Origin: an uncultured Gemmiger sp.
GTDB lineage: Bacteria; Bacillota; Clostridia; Oscillospirales; Ruminococcaceae
Direction of reading: 5' to 3'
DNA: 64,000 nt
NCBI GenBank assembly: GCA_934502625.1
Contig: CAKSUQ010000006.1
Span: forward strand, 36,355 to 100,354
Shown piece by piece: positions 49,083-57,010 of this stretch. Numbering within the stretch: the first letter of the stretch is position 1; each line of letters begins with the position of its first letter. Under the pieces are notes generated by a model that saw only the letters and a program-made list of their open reading frames with translations, was not told the origin of the DNA and made no database searches. Made by a program: the position numbers and the translations under genes.

Positions 49083-49325
49083 ATGCAGCAATGCAGGTTT
49101 GTTTATACCATCACGCGGGCGGACTGCCGCGCCTGTAACGGGCTGGACGCGGGGTGCAGGAGCTACGAGCCGAACCCCGACCCGAAGGCTTGGCGCGAAA
49201 CGGATGCAGAAGCGAAGCGGCAGCTGCCGAAGAAGCTATTTCCGCCGTGTGAAGTGAACAGCCTGAAACTGCAAGAGGAACGGTACAGGCCGCTGGAGGG
49301 CACAAACGCCCGGCGGAAACCGTGA
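49083..49325 (+). CDS. Cysteine-containing small protein (80 aa)
   Basis: AGGAGG lies 6 bases before the ATG. Contains C-x9-CRAC-x6-C spacing in the N-terminal third (TRADCRACNGLDAGC), suggesting metal binding. Not recognised. Confidence 0.65.
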   Translation: MQQCRFVYTITRADCRACNGLDAGCRSYEPNPDPKAWRETDAEAKRQLPKKLFPPCEVNSLKLQEERYRPLEGTNARRKP

Positions 49326-49372
49326 AATACTACCCTGCTGAGTGCTAACAGCGGGGGTGCAAAAATACTAAA

Positions 49373-49413
49373 GTGGGGCGGCGGTGAGAGTGGAGCCGCT
49401 GCCCCATTTTGTT
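49373..49413 (+). terminator. Terminator inside the early region
   Basis: TGGGGCGGCGG, loop, CCGCTGCCCCA then TTTTGTT. The ~100 bases after it to 49490 contain no gene. Confidence 0.75.
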
Positions 49414-49511
49414 ATAGGGCGGGTGGCGCTTGCAGATGCAGGCGCAGAGAGCAGGGCCGGACCCTGCACCCGGCACAAGATGGATAAATTTTGAAAGGGG
49501 CAGTGTTGAGG

Positions 49512-49748
49512 ATGATTACGGCGGTGGTGATCGCGGTATCGGTGCTGGGCGTATGCGCGGCGTGGTGCTGCGGACGGGATGCAGGATGGCGGGAAGCGAT
49601 GCGGGCACACACGCACCGCTTGGGCGTGTACAAAGACTGGGTGTGGCACCTTGCGGAGAAATCCCGCGACCTGAACGATTTTAAGGCCCGGTACGCCGTG
49701 GCCCTGACGCTGGACGAGGGAGAGGCGGACGATGAGATGGGTATTTGA
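49512..49748 (+). CDS. Small membrane-anchored protein (78 aa)
   Basis: ATG 49512 after GAAAGGGG; TTG 49506 is an alternative. One N-terminal helix (ITAVVIAVSVLGVCAAWCC), then a soluble helical domain. Position and shape recall an Rz/holin-like or anchoring protein but nothing specific. Overlaps the methyltransferase start by 17 bases. Confidence 0.55.
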   Translation: MITAVVIAVSVLGVCAAWCCGRDAGWREAMRAHTHRLGVYKDWVWHLAEKSRDLNDFKARYAVALTLDEGEADDEMGI

Positions 49749-51859
49749 CACACACCCGGCGGATTCACGGGTCGTGGGGCCGGTGAAGGTGGCCGGATGT
49801 GTGGTTGCGAGATACGGCACAGGGGGGGGGCAATGCGCCGATGGTAGTGGATGTTTTGTGCAGGGCAAGCACGCAGTCAGGTGCAGAAAGCATGATGAAC
49901 ACGGCAACAACGCTGACGACAAACTATGACAGAACGATCATAGCACATGAAAATGAGTGCATCTGCCTTGCAGGGAATTTTTGCGACCGGGAGACGAACC
50001 AGAACGGAACCGGGATGCGGGAAGGAGCGAGCTTTACCTTGAACACGGTGGACAGGCACGGGGTAGCGTATACATTCGGAAAAACAGGCAGGCCACATTT
50101 TAAGGGTGATGCGCCTACATACAAACAGCTGGACACAGCCAACACCTTGAACACATTTGACAAGGGAGAATCGCGGGCGAACGAGATTGCCGTGCAGGGT
50201 GTGCCACCGCGCTACATTGTGCGCAGGCTGATGCCGGTGGAGTGCGGCAGATTGCAGGGGTTCCCGGATGGATGGGGCGAGATCGAGCAGCTGGCGGCGG
50301 ATATGCCGGAGGAAACGGCGGCGTTCTGGCGGCAGGTGTACACAACGGACTGCGCCGTTAAGGGCAAGAAGCCGCAGAAAAGCATACTGGAAAAGCCGGA
50401 GAAGCTGGCGGCGTGGCACAACGGGTTACATACCGACAGCGCCGAGTACAAGATGTGGGGCAACGGGATGGCACTGCCGAACGCGCTGTTTTTTGTGCAG
50501 CGTGCCGTGGCGCGGGTTGCCATTGACACGGGCAAGGGCGCGGCGAATGTGAAGCTGGGCAGCATGTTTGACGGGTCCGGCACGATGCCGCTGTGCGCGG
50601 CGATGTGCGGTGCGCAGCCTGTTTGGGCCAGCGAGGTGGAGCCCTACCCTATCGCCGTGACAAAGACGCATCTGCAGGGCATGAAGCATCTGGGCAGTGT
50701 TACCGACATTTGCGGCGGGAACATCGAGCCGGTGGACATCATCACCTTTGGCAGCCCGTGTCAGGATTTGAGTATTGCAGGAAAGCGCGCCGGGCTGGAC
50801 GGAAACCGCTCCGGGCTGTTCCGGGAAGCGATACGCATTATTTTGGAGATGCTGGAAGCGACGGGGTGGAAATACCCGCGGTTCGTGATCTGGGAGAATG
50901 TGCCGGGGGCTTTATCATCGAACGGAGGGAAAGATTTTGAAACCGTACTCAACGAATTGCTGCGACTTACCGGGACAGACCAGTTTATTCGACAGTTTGG
51001 AATGTGGGGCAAATTTGGGGGCTACGGAACTGTTGCCTACCGACTTGTCAATGCGCAATACTGGGGAGTGCCCCAACGCAGACGCAGAGTATACGCTTGC
51101 TGCGATACTGGCGGACGATCCGCCGACCAGATACTTTTTGAGCGTAAGGGCCATGGATGGCATTTTGAACCGTGCATCCCGGCGGGGCAAACAGTTGCCG
51201 GAATTGCTGGTGACGGCTATAAATGGCATGAAAGAATGGTGGCGGCAGAACGCACAGGGGGGCAAACCGCCTACACCATGAAAATACGATCGGGATGCGA
51301 GGGCGGCGGAAAAGGACCGCTGGTGCAGAATGATTTATCCGCCACGCTGGCAACACATCAGAATCAGACAGTGTTTGCACCGAGGGCGTTTAGCTTTGAC
51401 AGTTTGGCGAGCAACAGTATGAAAAGCGCGAACCCGCACAGCGGATGCAGAGAGGTAGACACGGCGAAAACGCTGGATTGCGGAGCGCCGGACCCGAATA
51501 GGAATCAGGGCGGGATTGCGATTATACAGAAAGGGACGAGCATGAAAAAAGTAATTGCGATTGATTTTGATGGGACGCTGTTTGAGAACAAGTGGCCGGA
51601 GATCGGGATGCCGATTGCGCCGAATATCAACCGCGCGAAGAATGAGAAGGCAAACGGCGCGGTGCTGATCCTGTGGACCTGCCGAGAGGGCGAGAAGCTG
51701 GCCGAGGCGCTGGCCGCCTGCAAGGCCGTGGGTCTGGAATTTGACTATGTGAACGAGAACGCGGACGAGCTGAAAGCGGCGTTTGGCACGGACCCGCGCA
51801 AGATCGCGGCAACGGAATACTGGGATGATAAAAATGTGTGCATGGGGCGCTGTTTATGA
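49732..51859 (+). CDS. Permuted cytosine-5 DNA methyltransferase fused to a HAD domain, frame broken at a G9 tract
   Basis: Starts at ATG 49732 (TRD-like THPADSRV...RYGTGGG), goes out of frame at nine G's (49822-49830); with eight G's it would continue as GGGNAPMVV in the frame open from 49799 to 51859. Numbering from 49799: motif IX RRLMPVECGRLQGF about 140, motif X MWGNGMALPN about 218, then motif I GSMFDGSGT about 253, the PCQ catalytic motif about 319, ENVPG about 364, QYWGVPQRRRR about 419, a second target-recognition segment, and from 581 (ATG 51542) a HAD-like hydrolase IDFDGTLFENKWPEIG. The order IX-X-I-VIII is a circular permutation. Translation from 49799 alone would omit only the first ~30 residues. 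Confidence 0.8.
50898..51281 (+). CDS. Overlapping reading frame with phage-family C-terminal domain
   Basis: In a different frame inside the methyltransferase, 127 codons are open and the last ~90 encode NTGECPNADAEYTLAAIL, PPTRYFLSVRAMDGILNRASRRGKQLPELL. This resembles a recurrent small phage protein of Firmicutes with the pattern STGE...LSxIL...KYYLSxxAxxGILxRAxxRGKxLP (recalled, not searched). The DNA for NTGECPN is the same that encodes QYWGVPQ of methyltransferase motif VIII. No good ribosome site was found, so expression is uncertain. Confidence 0.4.
   Translation: MCRGLYHRTEGKILKPYSTNCCDLPGQTSLFDSLECGANLGATELLPTDLSMRNTGECPNADAEYTLAAILADDPPTRYFLSVRAMDGILNRASRRGKQLPELLVTAINGMKEWWRQNAQGGKPPTP
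51542..51859 (+). other. HAD-like hydrolase domain, possible independent start
   Basis: 105 residues MKKVIAIDFDGTLFENKWPEIG... ILWTCREGEKL...YWDDKNVCMG. Stand-alone phage homologues of this size are common (BT0820-like). GAAAGGGACG sits before ATG 51542, so it could be made both as a fusion tail and alone. No stop separates it from the methyltransferase. Confidence 0.6.
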
Positions 51860-52035
51860 ATGACATGGTGAATGTGGTACGGTGCAGGTATTGTGAGTTT
51901 TGGACGGGCAATGCTGGAAATGAGTACGGAGGTTGCAGGGCGTGGAGCCAAAACATAGAACATCCAGAAGCTATCGTAAAGTTTGACGGCTTTTGCAATT
52001 TCGCTGTAAAAAAGATTGAATCGGAGGAAGTGTAA
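51856..52035 (+). CDS. Cysteine-rich small protein (59 aa)
   Basis: ATG 51856 overlaps the previous stop (ATGA). CRYCEFWTGN...GGCRAW...CNFAVKK, a small zinc-knuckle-like product typical of phage early regions. Confidence 0.6.
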   Translation: MNDMVNVVRCRYCEFWTGNAGNEYGGCRAWSQNIEHPEAIVKFDGFCNFAVKKIESEEV

Positions 52036-52037
52036 CG

Positions 52038-52457
52038 ATGAATGTAATGCTGGACGAAGGGGCGATTATGCCGACGAGGGCGCACAGCGCAGATGCCGGA
52101 CTGGATTTGTACACGCCGGAGGGTTTTATGCTGCTGTCATTCGGTGAAATTGACAACTATACGGTGGACACGGGCGTACACATGGAAATCCCGGAAGGGT
52201 ATGTTGGGATGCTGAAAAGCAAAAGCGGGCTGAATGTGAACCGGGGCGTTATCACAGAGGGCGTGATCGACGCCGGGTATACCGGCAGTATCAAGGTGAA
52301 GCTGTACAATTTGGGCAAGGATATACAATATTTCCAGCGCGGCGACAAGATCGCGCAGCTGGTGATCCTGCCGATCGTGACGCCGACGCCGAAGCTGGTG
52401 GACAAGTTTGCAGAGACAGAGCGTGGCGACAACGGATTTGGCAGCACGGGGAGGTAA
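52038..52457 (+). CDS. dut: dUTPase
   Basis: 139 residues, trimeric dUTP diphosphatase. All five motifs visible: SADAGLDLY, SKSGLNV, GVIDAGYTGSI, RGDKIAQLVI and RGDNGFGSTGR. Lowers dUTP and makes dUMP for thymidylate synthesis, common in phages. GGAGGAAGTG upstream. Confidence 0.96.
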   Translation: MNVMLDEGAIMPTRAHSADAGLDLYTPEGFMLLSFGEIDNYTVDTGVHMEIPEGYVGMLKSKSGLNVNRGVITEGVIDAGYTGSIKVKLYNLGKDIQYFQRGDKIAQLVILPIVTPTPKLVDKFAETERGDNGFGSTGR

Positions 52458-52462
52458 AAACC

Positions 52463-53059
52463 ATGAATATGCAGAAGATGGGCAAGCTGTGCAAGGAAAA
52501 TATGCGCATGAAGCTGTACCGCAAGGGCTGCACGCAGTACATAAGCGACGGGATCACGATGGTGGAGATACCGCGGAACTTCCCTGCGTTGAACGACGAG
52601 AACGAAGCGGCGGCGGTGTTCGGCTGGACAGACAAGCAGCTGGAAGAAATCAGCTGCGAGGTGGAGGAGCTGGATGTTATCAACGACCTGTACGAGGTGA
52701 CGGGCATCAGCATGGACGATGTGAGCGGAGAGGAAATCCCATGCAAGAGAGCACCGATCGGGTTTATCTATGCCGGGATGCACCTGCTTGTGTTGCGGGA
52801 TGAGCGCGGCGGGATTGCCGGAATCGACACAAAGCAGATGGAACCGATCATGGACGAGCAGAAAAACGGGCAGTACATGGTGTGGTACAGGCGGACGATG
52901 AACAACGGAAACCCGTACTATGTACTGAAATGCGGGATGTACCTGCGCATGGCAGTGCTGCCGATTGTGTTTGATGATGTGTTTGCGGCGGCGCTGGATG
53001 CAATTAGAGCCGGGATGGCGGAAGACAGACTGATGCGGACGGAGGAGGAAGAAAAATGA
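52463..53059 (+). CDS. Hypothetical protein (198 aa)
   Basis: GGGAGG before the ATG. Acidic N-terminal half and a C-terminal half with GFIYAGMHLLVLRDERGGIAGID. No motif recognised. Overlaps the next gene by 4 bases. Confidence 0.65.
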   Translation: MNMQKMGKLCKENMRMKLYRKGCTQYISDGITMVEIPRNFPALNDENEAAAVFGWTDKQLEEISCEVEELDVINDLYEVTGISMDDVSGEEIPCKRAPIGFIYAGMHLLVLRDERGGIAGIDTKQMEPIMDEQKNGQYMVWYRRTMNNGNPYYVLKCGMYLRMAVLPIVFDDVFAAALDAIRAGMAEDRLMRTEEEEK

Positions 53060-53205
53060 GTGTGCCGTATTGCAAAACGTGTTTGTACTGGGATGAATAC
53101 AGATGGGTGTGCTGCAACGGAGAAAGCCCATACTGCGCTGACTTTACGGAGCCGGGTGGTGGATGCCAGTATTGGAAACAGAAGGAGCAGGAAAATGGAA
53201 ATTGA
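53056..53205 (+). CDS. Cysteine-rich small protein (49 aa)
   Basis: ATG 53056 overlaps the previous stop (ATGA) after GGAGGAGG. Eight-residue-spaced cysteines: CKTCLYW...CCNGESPYC...CQYW. Likely zinc binding. Overlaps the next gene by 11 bases. Confidence 0.6.
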   Translation: MSVPYCKTCLYWDEYRWVCCNGESPYCADFTEPGGGCQYWKQKEQENGN

Positions 53206-53509
53206 GCAGGCGGCGGAAATACTTTTCGATGAAAGTATGATTATTGGGCGTGGAGACAGAAAGGTGCTGAACGAAGCGTGCAGACTGGGCGGAGAAGCGC
53301 TGGGGAAACTGGTAAAGAAATCGCCGTTCCCGGATGGCGACAAGAGCATTTATGCCTGCGCCTGCTGCGGGAGCGGTGAATACCTGTTCAACGAGGATGG
53401 AAACTACAACCGTTATTGCGGGAACTGCGGGCAGGCTATTGATTGGAGCGCAGAGTTTGACGACGGCGGAGACAGGCTGGAGGATTACATGCGGGAGGAA
53501 ACGACATGA
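53195..53509 (+). CDS. Zinc-ribbon protein (104 aa)
   Basis: ATG 53195 with GAAGGAG upstream. Helical N-terminal half, then a zinc ribbon CACCGSGEYLF...RYCGNCGQAIDW. Role unknown. Confidence 0.65.
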   Translation: MEIEQAAEILFDESMIIGRGDRKVLNEACRLGGEALGKLVKKSPFPDGDKSIYACACCGSGEYLFNEDGNYNRYCGNCGQAIDWSAEFDDGGDRLEDYMREETT

Positions 53510-53754
53510 GCGAAGTTGTGCTGAAACCGTGCCCGTTCTGCGGTGAGGTGCCGGGAATCGAGCAAACGCAAAGCGGGTACAGCGGTACGGAAGATGCGAT
53601 TACGGCAACATTTCAGGTGCGTTGCGAGATATGCGGTGTAGGGTTTGAAAGAGAAACAAGGGTAACACTGGACAAGGACGGCAAACCAAAAGTCTTGTCG
53701 GACGGACGCAAGGAAGTAATCGGGCTGTGGAATATGAGATCGAAAAGGCAATAG
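53506..53754 (+). CDS. Lar-like zinc-ribbon protein (82 aa)
   Basis: LKPCPFCGEVP start and CEICGVGFE, with a C-terminal GLWNMRSKR: the pattern of the Lar/restriction-alleviation family. In phages such proteins are linked to modulation of host type I restriction. ATGA overlap with the previous gene. Confidence 0.75.
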   Translation: MSEVVLKPCPFCGEVPGIEQTQSGYSGTEDAITATFQVRCEICGVGFERETRVTLDKDGKPKVLSDGRKEVIGLWNMRSKRQ

Positions 53755-53773
53755 CATTTGGCGGAAGATGCAG

Positions 53774-53817
53774 TGCCTACAAATTTGTAGGCAGTTGCTG
53801 ACGGAATGTAAGCAACT
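53774..53817. promoter_or_regulatory. Tandem palindromes before the HD gene
   Basis: A perfect 20-base palindrome (53774-53793, half-site TGCCTACAAA) followed by GTTGCT...AGCAAC. Could be an operator or a processing hairpin. Confidence 0.55.
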
Positions 53818-53837
53818 GACAGAAAGCGAGGTTGACG

Positions 53838-54380
53838 ATGGAAAAGAGCGCGGCGCAGGACATGAAAAGCCTACTGGTGACAAACGGCATGACGAGCAGG
53901 GCGGCGGGCCTGGTTGTGGAAATCTTGGAACCGATGGGGTATTTTGAGATCCCGGCAAGCATGACATACCATGGTGCATGGCCCGGCGGGCTGTTTGAGC
54001 ACAGCTGGGCGGTGACAAAGCAGCTTGTGTGCCTGACCGAAAAGCTGGGGCTGAAATGGCAGATGCGCCGCTCCCCTGTTCTGGTAGGAATGCTGCACGA
54101 CCTGTGCAAGGTAGAGGAATACGAAAAAGACGGCGACGGGTGGAAGCACTACAAGCTGAAAGGCCACGGGGAGCGAAGCGCGGCGCTGGCAGAAGAACTT
54201 CTGAACGATGCCGGGGCGCTGTCGCTGACGGAAGAAGAAATGCTGTGCATCCGCTGGCACATGGGATTTGCAGACGACAAGGAAAACTGGAATTGTTACG
54301 GCGCGGCCATTGAGAAATACCAGAATGTGCTGTGGACGCACACGGCGGACATGGTGGCAAGCAGAGTGCTGGGGGTGTGA
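53838..54380 (+). CDS. HD-domain phosphohydrolase
   Basis: 180 residues from ATG 53838, six bases after GAGG. His in GLFEHSWAV, HD pair in GMLHDLCKVEEY, later His in IRWHMGF and Asp in HTADMVAS. Phage HD hydrolases act on nucleotides or nucleic-acid ends; context with dUTPase suggests nucleotide metabolism. Confidence 0.85.
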   Translation: MEKSAAQDMKSLLVTNGMTSRAAGLVVEILEPMGYFEIPASMTYHGAWPGGLFEHSWAVTKQLVCLTEKLGLKWQMRRSPVLVGMLHDLCKVEEYEKDGDGWKHYKLKGHGERSAALAEELLNDAGALSLTEEEMLCIRWHMGFADDKENWNCYGAAIEKYQNVLWTHTADMVASRVLGV

Positions 54381-54383
54381 GAG

Positions 54384-54668
54384 ATGGAAGATGCAAGGAT
54401 CAAAGCGCAGAAGGATGCGCAGGGCTGGGCCAGTGTGATGGCCGGGAATGTGTACCGGCATTTTAAAGGCGGGCTGTATGTGGTGCAGGGCGTGGCTGTG
54501 CATAGCGAGACGGCGGAGCTGCTGGTGATCTACACAAGCAAGGACGAACCGCAGAAGATGTGGGCAAGGCCACTGGAAATGTTCTTGTCGCCGGTGGACA
54601 AGAAGAAATACCCGATGGCAAAGCAGAAAAAGCGGTTTGAAAAGGTAAAGGTGGTCAGGAATGAATAG
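54384..54668 (+). CDS. DUF1653-like protein
   Basis: 94 residues: YRHFKGGLYVVQGVAVHSETAELLVIYTS and MWARPLEMFLSPV, matching the DUF1653 pattern (barrel-like small domain). Basic C-terminus. Overlaps the next gene by 8 bases. Confidence 0.75.
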   Translation: MEDARIKAQKDAQGWASVMAGNVYRHFKGGLYVVQGVAVHSETAELLVIYTSKDEPQKMWARPLEMFLSPVDKKKYPMAKQKKRFEKVKVVRNE

Positions 54669-54855
54669 TTGCTACCACTGCACCCGGAGGAAACCGGGCT
54701 GCCACAGCGTATGCGAGGACTACAAGCGGGACTGTGAGGAGTACGAGCAGCGGCGGGCGTATGAGCGCAGGTTTGCCAGCGTGGACAGTATGCCGCAAAC
54801 ACAGACTATATACAAAATAATCTATAAGCAGAAGAAACGGGGCGGGAAGCAGTGA
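54661..54855 (+). CDS. Cysteine-rich small protein (64 aa)
   Basis: MNSCYHCTRRKPGCHSVCEDYKRDCEEYE, a zinc-knuckle-like N-terminus common in phage early regions, then a basic tail. Overlaps the next gene by 4 bases. Confidence 0.65.
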   Translation: MNSCYHCTRRKPGCHSVCEDYKRDCEEYEQRRAYERRFASVDSMPQTQTIYKIIYKQKKRGGKQ

Positions 54856-55085
54856 AGCGGAAGAAGGAAAAGCCCATTGCGGCGGGAGATGCCGTGACGG
54901 TGCTGCGGCAGTGTGCAGACGGCGGTGTGCGGATGGCGCGGGGCAAGGTGGTATTTGCGGCCAAGGGCGGACGGTTTTTTGTGGTGGATGTGGAGCTTGC
55001 GCCGTGTGCGTTCCGGCATGCGGCGATCACAATGCGGGAAACATTTTGGCCGGAGAGCGTGAGCCGGGAGGTGAAACGGAAATGA
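54852..55085 (+). CDS. Hypothetical protein (77 aa), GTG start
   Basis: GTG 54852 overlaps the previous stop. Small beta-rich domain (DAVTVLRQCADGG...FFVVDVELAP). Not recognised. Confidence 0.6.
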   Translation: MKRKKEKPIAAGDAVTVLRQCADGGVRMARGKVVFAAKGGRFFVVDVELAPCAFRHAAITMRETFWPESVSREVKRK

Positions 55086-55297
55086 AGCGATTGAAGGTAC
55101 TGGTCGTGCTGTTTGTGTCCATGGCGGTGATGGTCGTGTGGCTGGCGATGGCGTTGCTGACCGATGTGCTGGGACTGTTGGCGGCGCTGCTGAATGCAGC
55201 GGCAAAGCTGCTGAACGACACGGGGATCGCCGTGCAGCGGGCCGCAATCGACTTATCCAACACGGCGCGCGGCTGGATACGCTGGGCGGTGCGGTGA
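55082..55297 (+). CDS. Small membrane protein (71 aa)
   Basis: ATG 55082 overlaps the previous stop; GGGAGGTG upstream. Strong N-terminal helix (VLVVLFVSMAVMVVWLAMALL), then an amphipathic helix. Function unknown. Confidence 0.6.
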   Translation: MKRLKVLVVLFVSMAVMVVWLAMALLTDVLGLLAALLNAAAKLLNDTGIAVQRAAIDLSNTARGWIRWAVR

Positions 55298-55318
55298 AGG
55301 GATGAACGGCAGGTAAGG

Positions 55319-55409
55319 GCAAGGCTGCCCCTCATCCGGCCCTGCGGGGCCACCTTCCCCCACGGGGGAAGGCTTGGGGCGGGCGGATATGGAATCCGCC
55401 CCTACGGGG
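55319..55409. repeat. Family C repeat joined to a family B repeat
   Basis: CCCCTCATCCGGCCCTGCGG...CCTTCCCCCACGGGGGAAGG (to 55374) runs into GGGCGGATATGGAATCCGCC (55380-55409, inverse of 20825). The rest of the 55298-55601 gap holds an AT-rich patch with TATATATAAT and CCCGGCGGGTGCCGGG/GCGGCCTGCGGGCCGC palindromes, but no gene. Confidence 0.75.
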
Positions 55410-55601
55410 AACGGGTGGCTTGGGGTCTACTTATATATAATACATAGTTACCACCCGGCGGGTGCCGGGAATTTTTTAGCGGCCTGCGGGCCGCTGGGGG
55501 GCTTGTATACGGTTTTATCTTTTCCCCCATTCTCTAATATTTACCAAATTCCAAACGATAGGACCTGACGGCGGGCAGGATGTGAACGGGAGGGCGTGAA
55601 C

Positions 55602-56525
55602 GTGAAGGCAAGGTATGTGCGGGAGCAGAAAACCATCTGCGGGAAAGAGTACATGGAAGTGGACTTGCTGAACGTCTCCCCTGCCGAGCACCGGGCGAGT
55701 GTGCGGGCGAAGAAGCAGTTTGCAAGCAGTCTTGCGATGCAGCAGTGCAACGAGCGGTACAGCAAGCGCAAGCTGAATCAGATGGTTGCAGAAAATTTTA
55801 CAGAGAGAAAAAACCAGACGTGGCTTGTGCACATGACGTACAGTGTAGCGTGGCTGCCGTACTATGACGAGGACGCAGAGAACAATGTGACGAACCTGTT
55901 GAAAAAGCTGAACCGAAAGCAGGAAAAAAAATACAGGGCGGCGATCAAGAAAAATCCGGCAAACCCCGGCGGGGTGCTGCCGAAGGTGAAATACATAGTC
56001 GTGACGGAATTTCAGCACAAAGACGAGGTAAAAGGGCTGAAAGAGGTACGCTATCATCACCACGCGATTTTGGAGTGCGATTTGAGCATTGACGAGATCA
56101 AGAGCTGCTGGGGCGTGGGGCGCGGGAAAAACTGGGAGTCGCTGGGGCTGGTGAAATGTGACCGCGCCGAGTTTGACAAGGGCAGTTTGGAAGCATACTG
56201 CGAGTACATAACGAAAAATCCGAAGCGCAAGCGTCGTTGGCGGCAAAGTCAGGGCTTGCGCAAGCCGACGCAACCGAAACCGAACGACACGCGGTACACG
56301 CAGCGAAAGTTGGCCGAGGCGGCCACGATGTACATTGACGACAGAAAGTTTTGGGAAGAACGGTATGGTGCTTTGAAGCTGGGCGACGGAAGCACCCGGC
56401 AGTATGCCTTTGTGGGGGCAGAAGCAAGATTTAACGAGATCACGGCGGAATGGCACGTGATCGCGAAGTTTTGGGCTGACCCGCGGCGGCAGGCGCAGAA
56501 AAAGGCGGTACGCAAATGGGGGTAA
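55602..56525 (+). CDS. HUH-type replication initiation protein (REP_ORF2-G2P-like)
   Basis: 307 residues from GTG 55602, eight bases after GGGAGG; GTG 55596 is too close. A HUH nuclease core: beta strand VVTEFQHKD, metal-binding HHH in EVRYHHHAILE, and the nucleophile region AYCEYITKNPKR with two tyrosines. This is the layout of rolling-circle Rep proteins seen in Firmicute phages and plasmids. Overlaps the next gene by 10 bases. Confidence 0.8.
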   Translation: MKARYVREQKTICGKEYMEVDLLNVSPAEHRASVRAKKQFASSLAMQQCNERYSKRKLNQMVAENFTERKNQTWLVHMTYSVAWLPYYDEDAENNVTNLLKKLNRKQEKKYRAAIKKNPANPGGVLPKVKYIVVTEFQHKDEVKGLKEVRYHHHAILECDLSIDEIKSCWGVGRGKNWESLGLVKCDRAEFDKGSLEAYCEYITKNPKRKRRWRQSQGLRKPTQPKPNDTRYTQRKLAEAATMYIDDRKFWEERYGALKLGDGSTRQYAFVGAEARFNEITAEWHVIAKFWADPRRQAQKKAVRKWG

Positions 56526-57007
56526 GGCTGGAACTGGAAGATTTGCCGCCGCGATACCGGGCGCAGGCCGAAATGCAGATTGCGGAGCGGAAGAAACGAG
56601 CCGGAAAAGGTAGGAAAAGGCAAGGCTGCCCCTCATCCGGCCCTGAGGGGCCACCTTCCCCCACGGGGGAAGGCTTGGGGAGGACGCCAGAGAGCGAAAG
56701 ACGGTATTACAGGGATGTGATATTGCCGAAGGTGGCGTGCGGGTTGGTCGTGAAGGTGCAGGAGCAGATCGTGTTTGAGCTGCTGCCGGAAAAGTCGTAT
56801 TGCGGGCTGAAACTGCCGAAAGCGCGCTACAAGCCGGACTTTGTGCTGACCTATGCGGACGGGACTGTGGAGATCGTGGAGATTAAGTCGAAATTCACCC
56901 GGCGGATGCAGCGGGACTATATCTACCGCAGGCGGTTGTTTATAGACCTTGTGGCAGAGCCGCGCGGGTGGAAATTTACGGAATGGTACGCAGACAAGGA
57001 GGACTGA
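56516..57007 (+). CDS. DUF1064-like nuclease-fold protein carrying an in-frame repeat
   Basis: 163 residues. The C-terminal ~100 match the DUF1064 (VSR/PDDEXK-like) pattern: VFELLPEK, YKPDFVLTYADGTVEIVEIKSKF (D...ExK catalytic pattern) and YIYRRRLFIDLV. Between the N-terminal helix and this core, residues about 35-56 are encoded by a family C palindromic repeat (56619-56675), read in frame as GCPSSGPEGPPSPTGEGLG. No stop was created, so the protein has a new Pro/Gly linker. Confidence 0.75.
   Translation: MGVRLELEDLPPRYRAQAEMQIAERKKRAGKGRKRQGCPSSGPEGPPSPTGEGLGRTPESERRYYRDVILPKVACGLVVKVQEQIVFELLPEKSYCGLKLPKARYKPDFVLTYADGTVEIVEIKSKFTRRMQRDYIYRRRLFIDLVAEPRGWKFTEWYADKED
56619..56675. repeat. Family C repeat inside a coding sequence
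   Basis: AAGGCTGCCCCTCATCCGGC...CCACCTTCCCCCACGGGGGA, about 95% identical by eye to the intergenic copy at 55319. Confidence 0.85.
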
Positions 57008-57010
57008 AGG

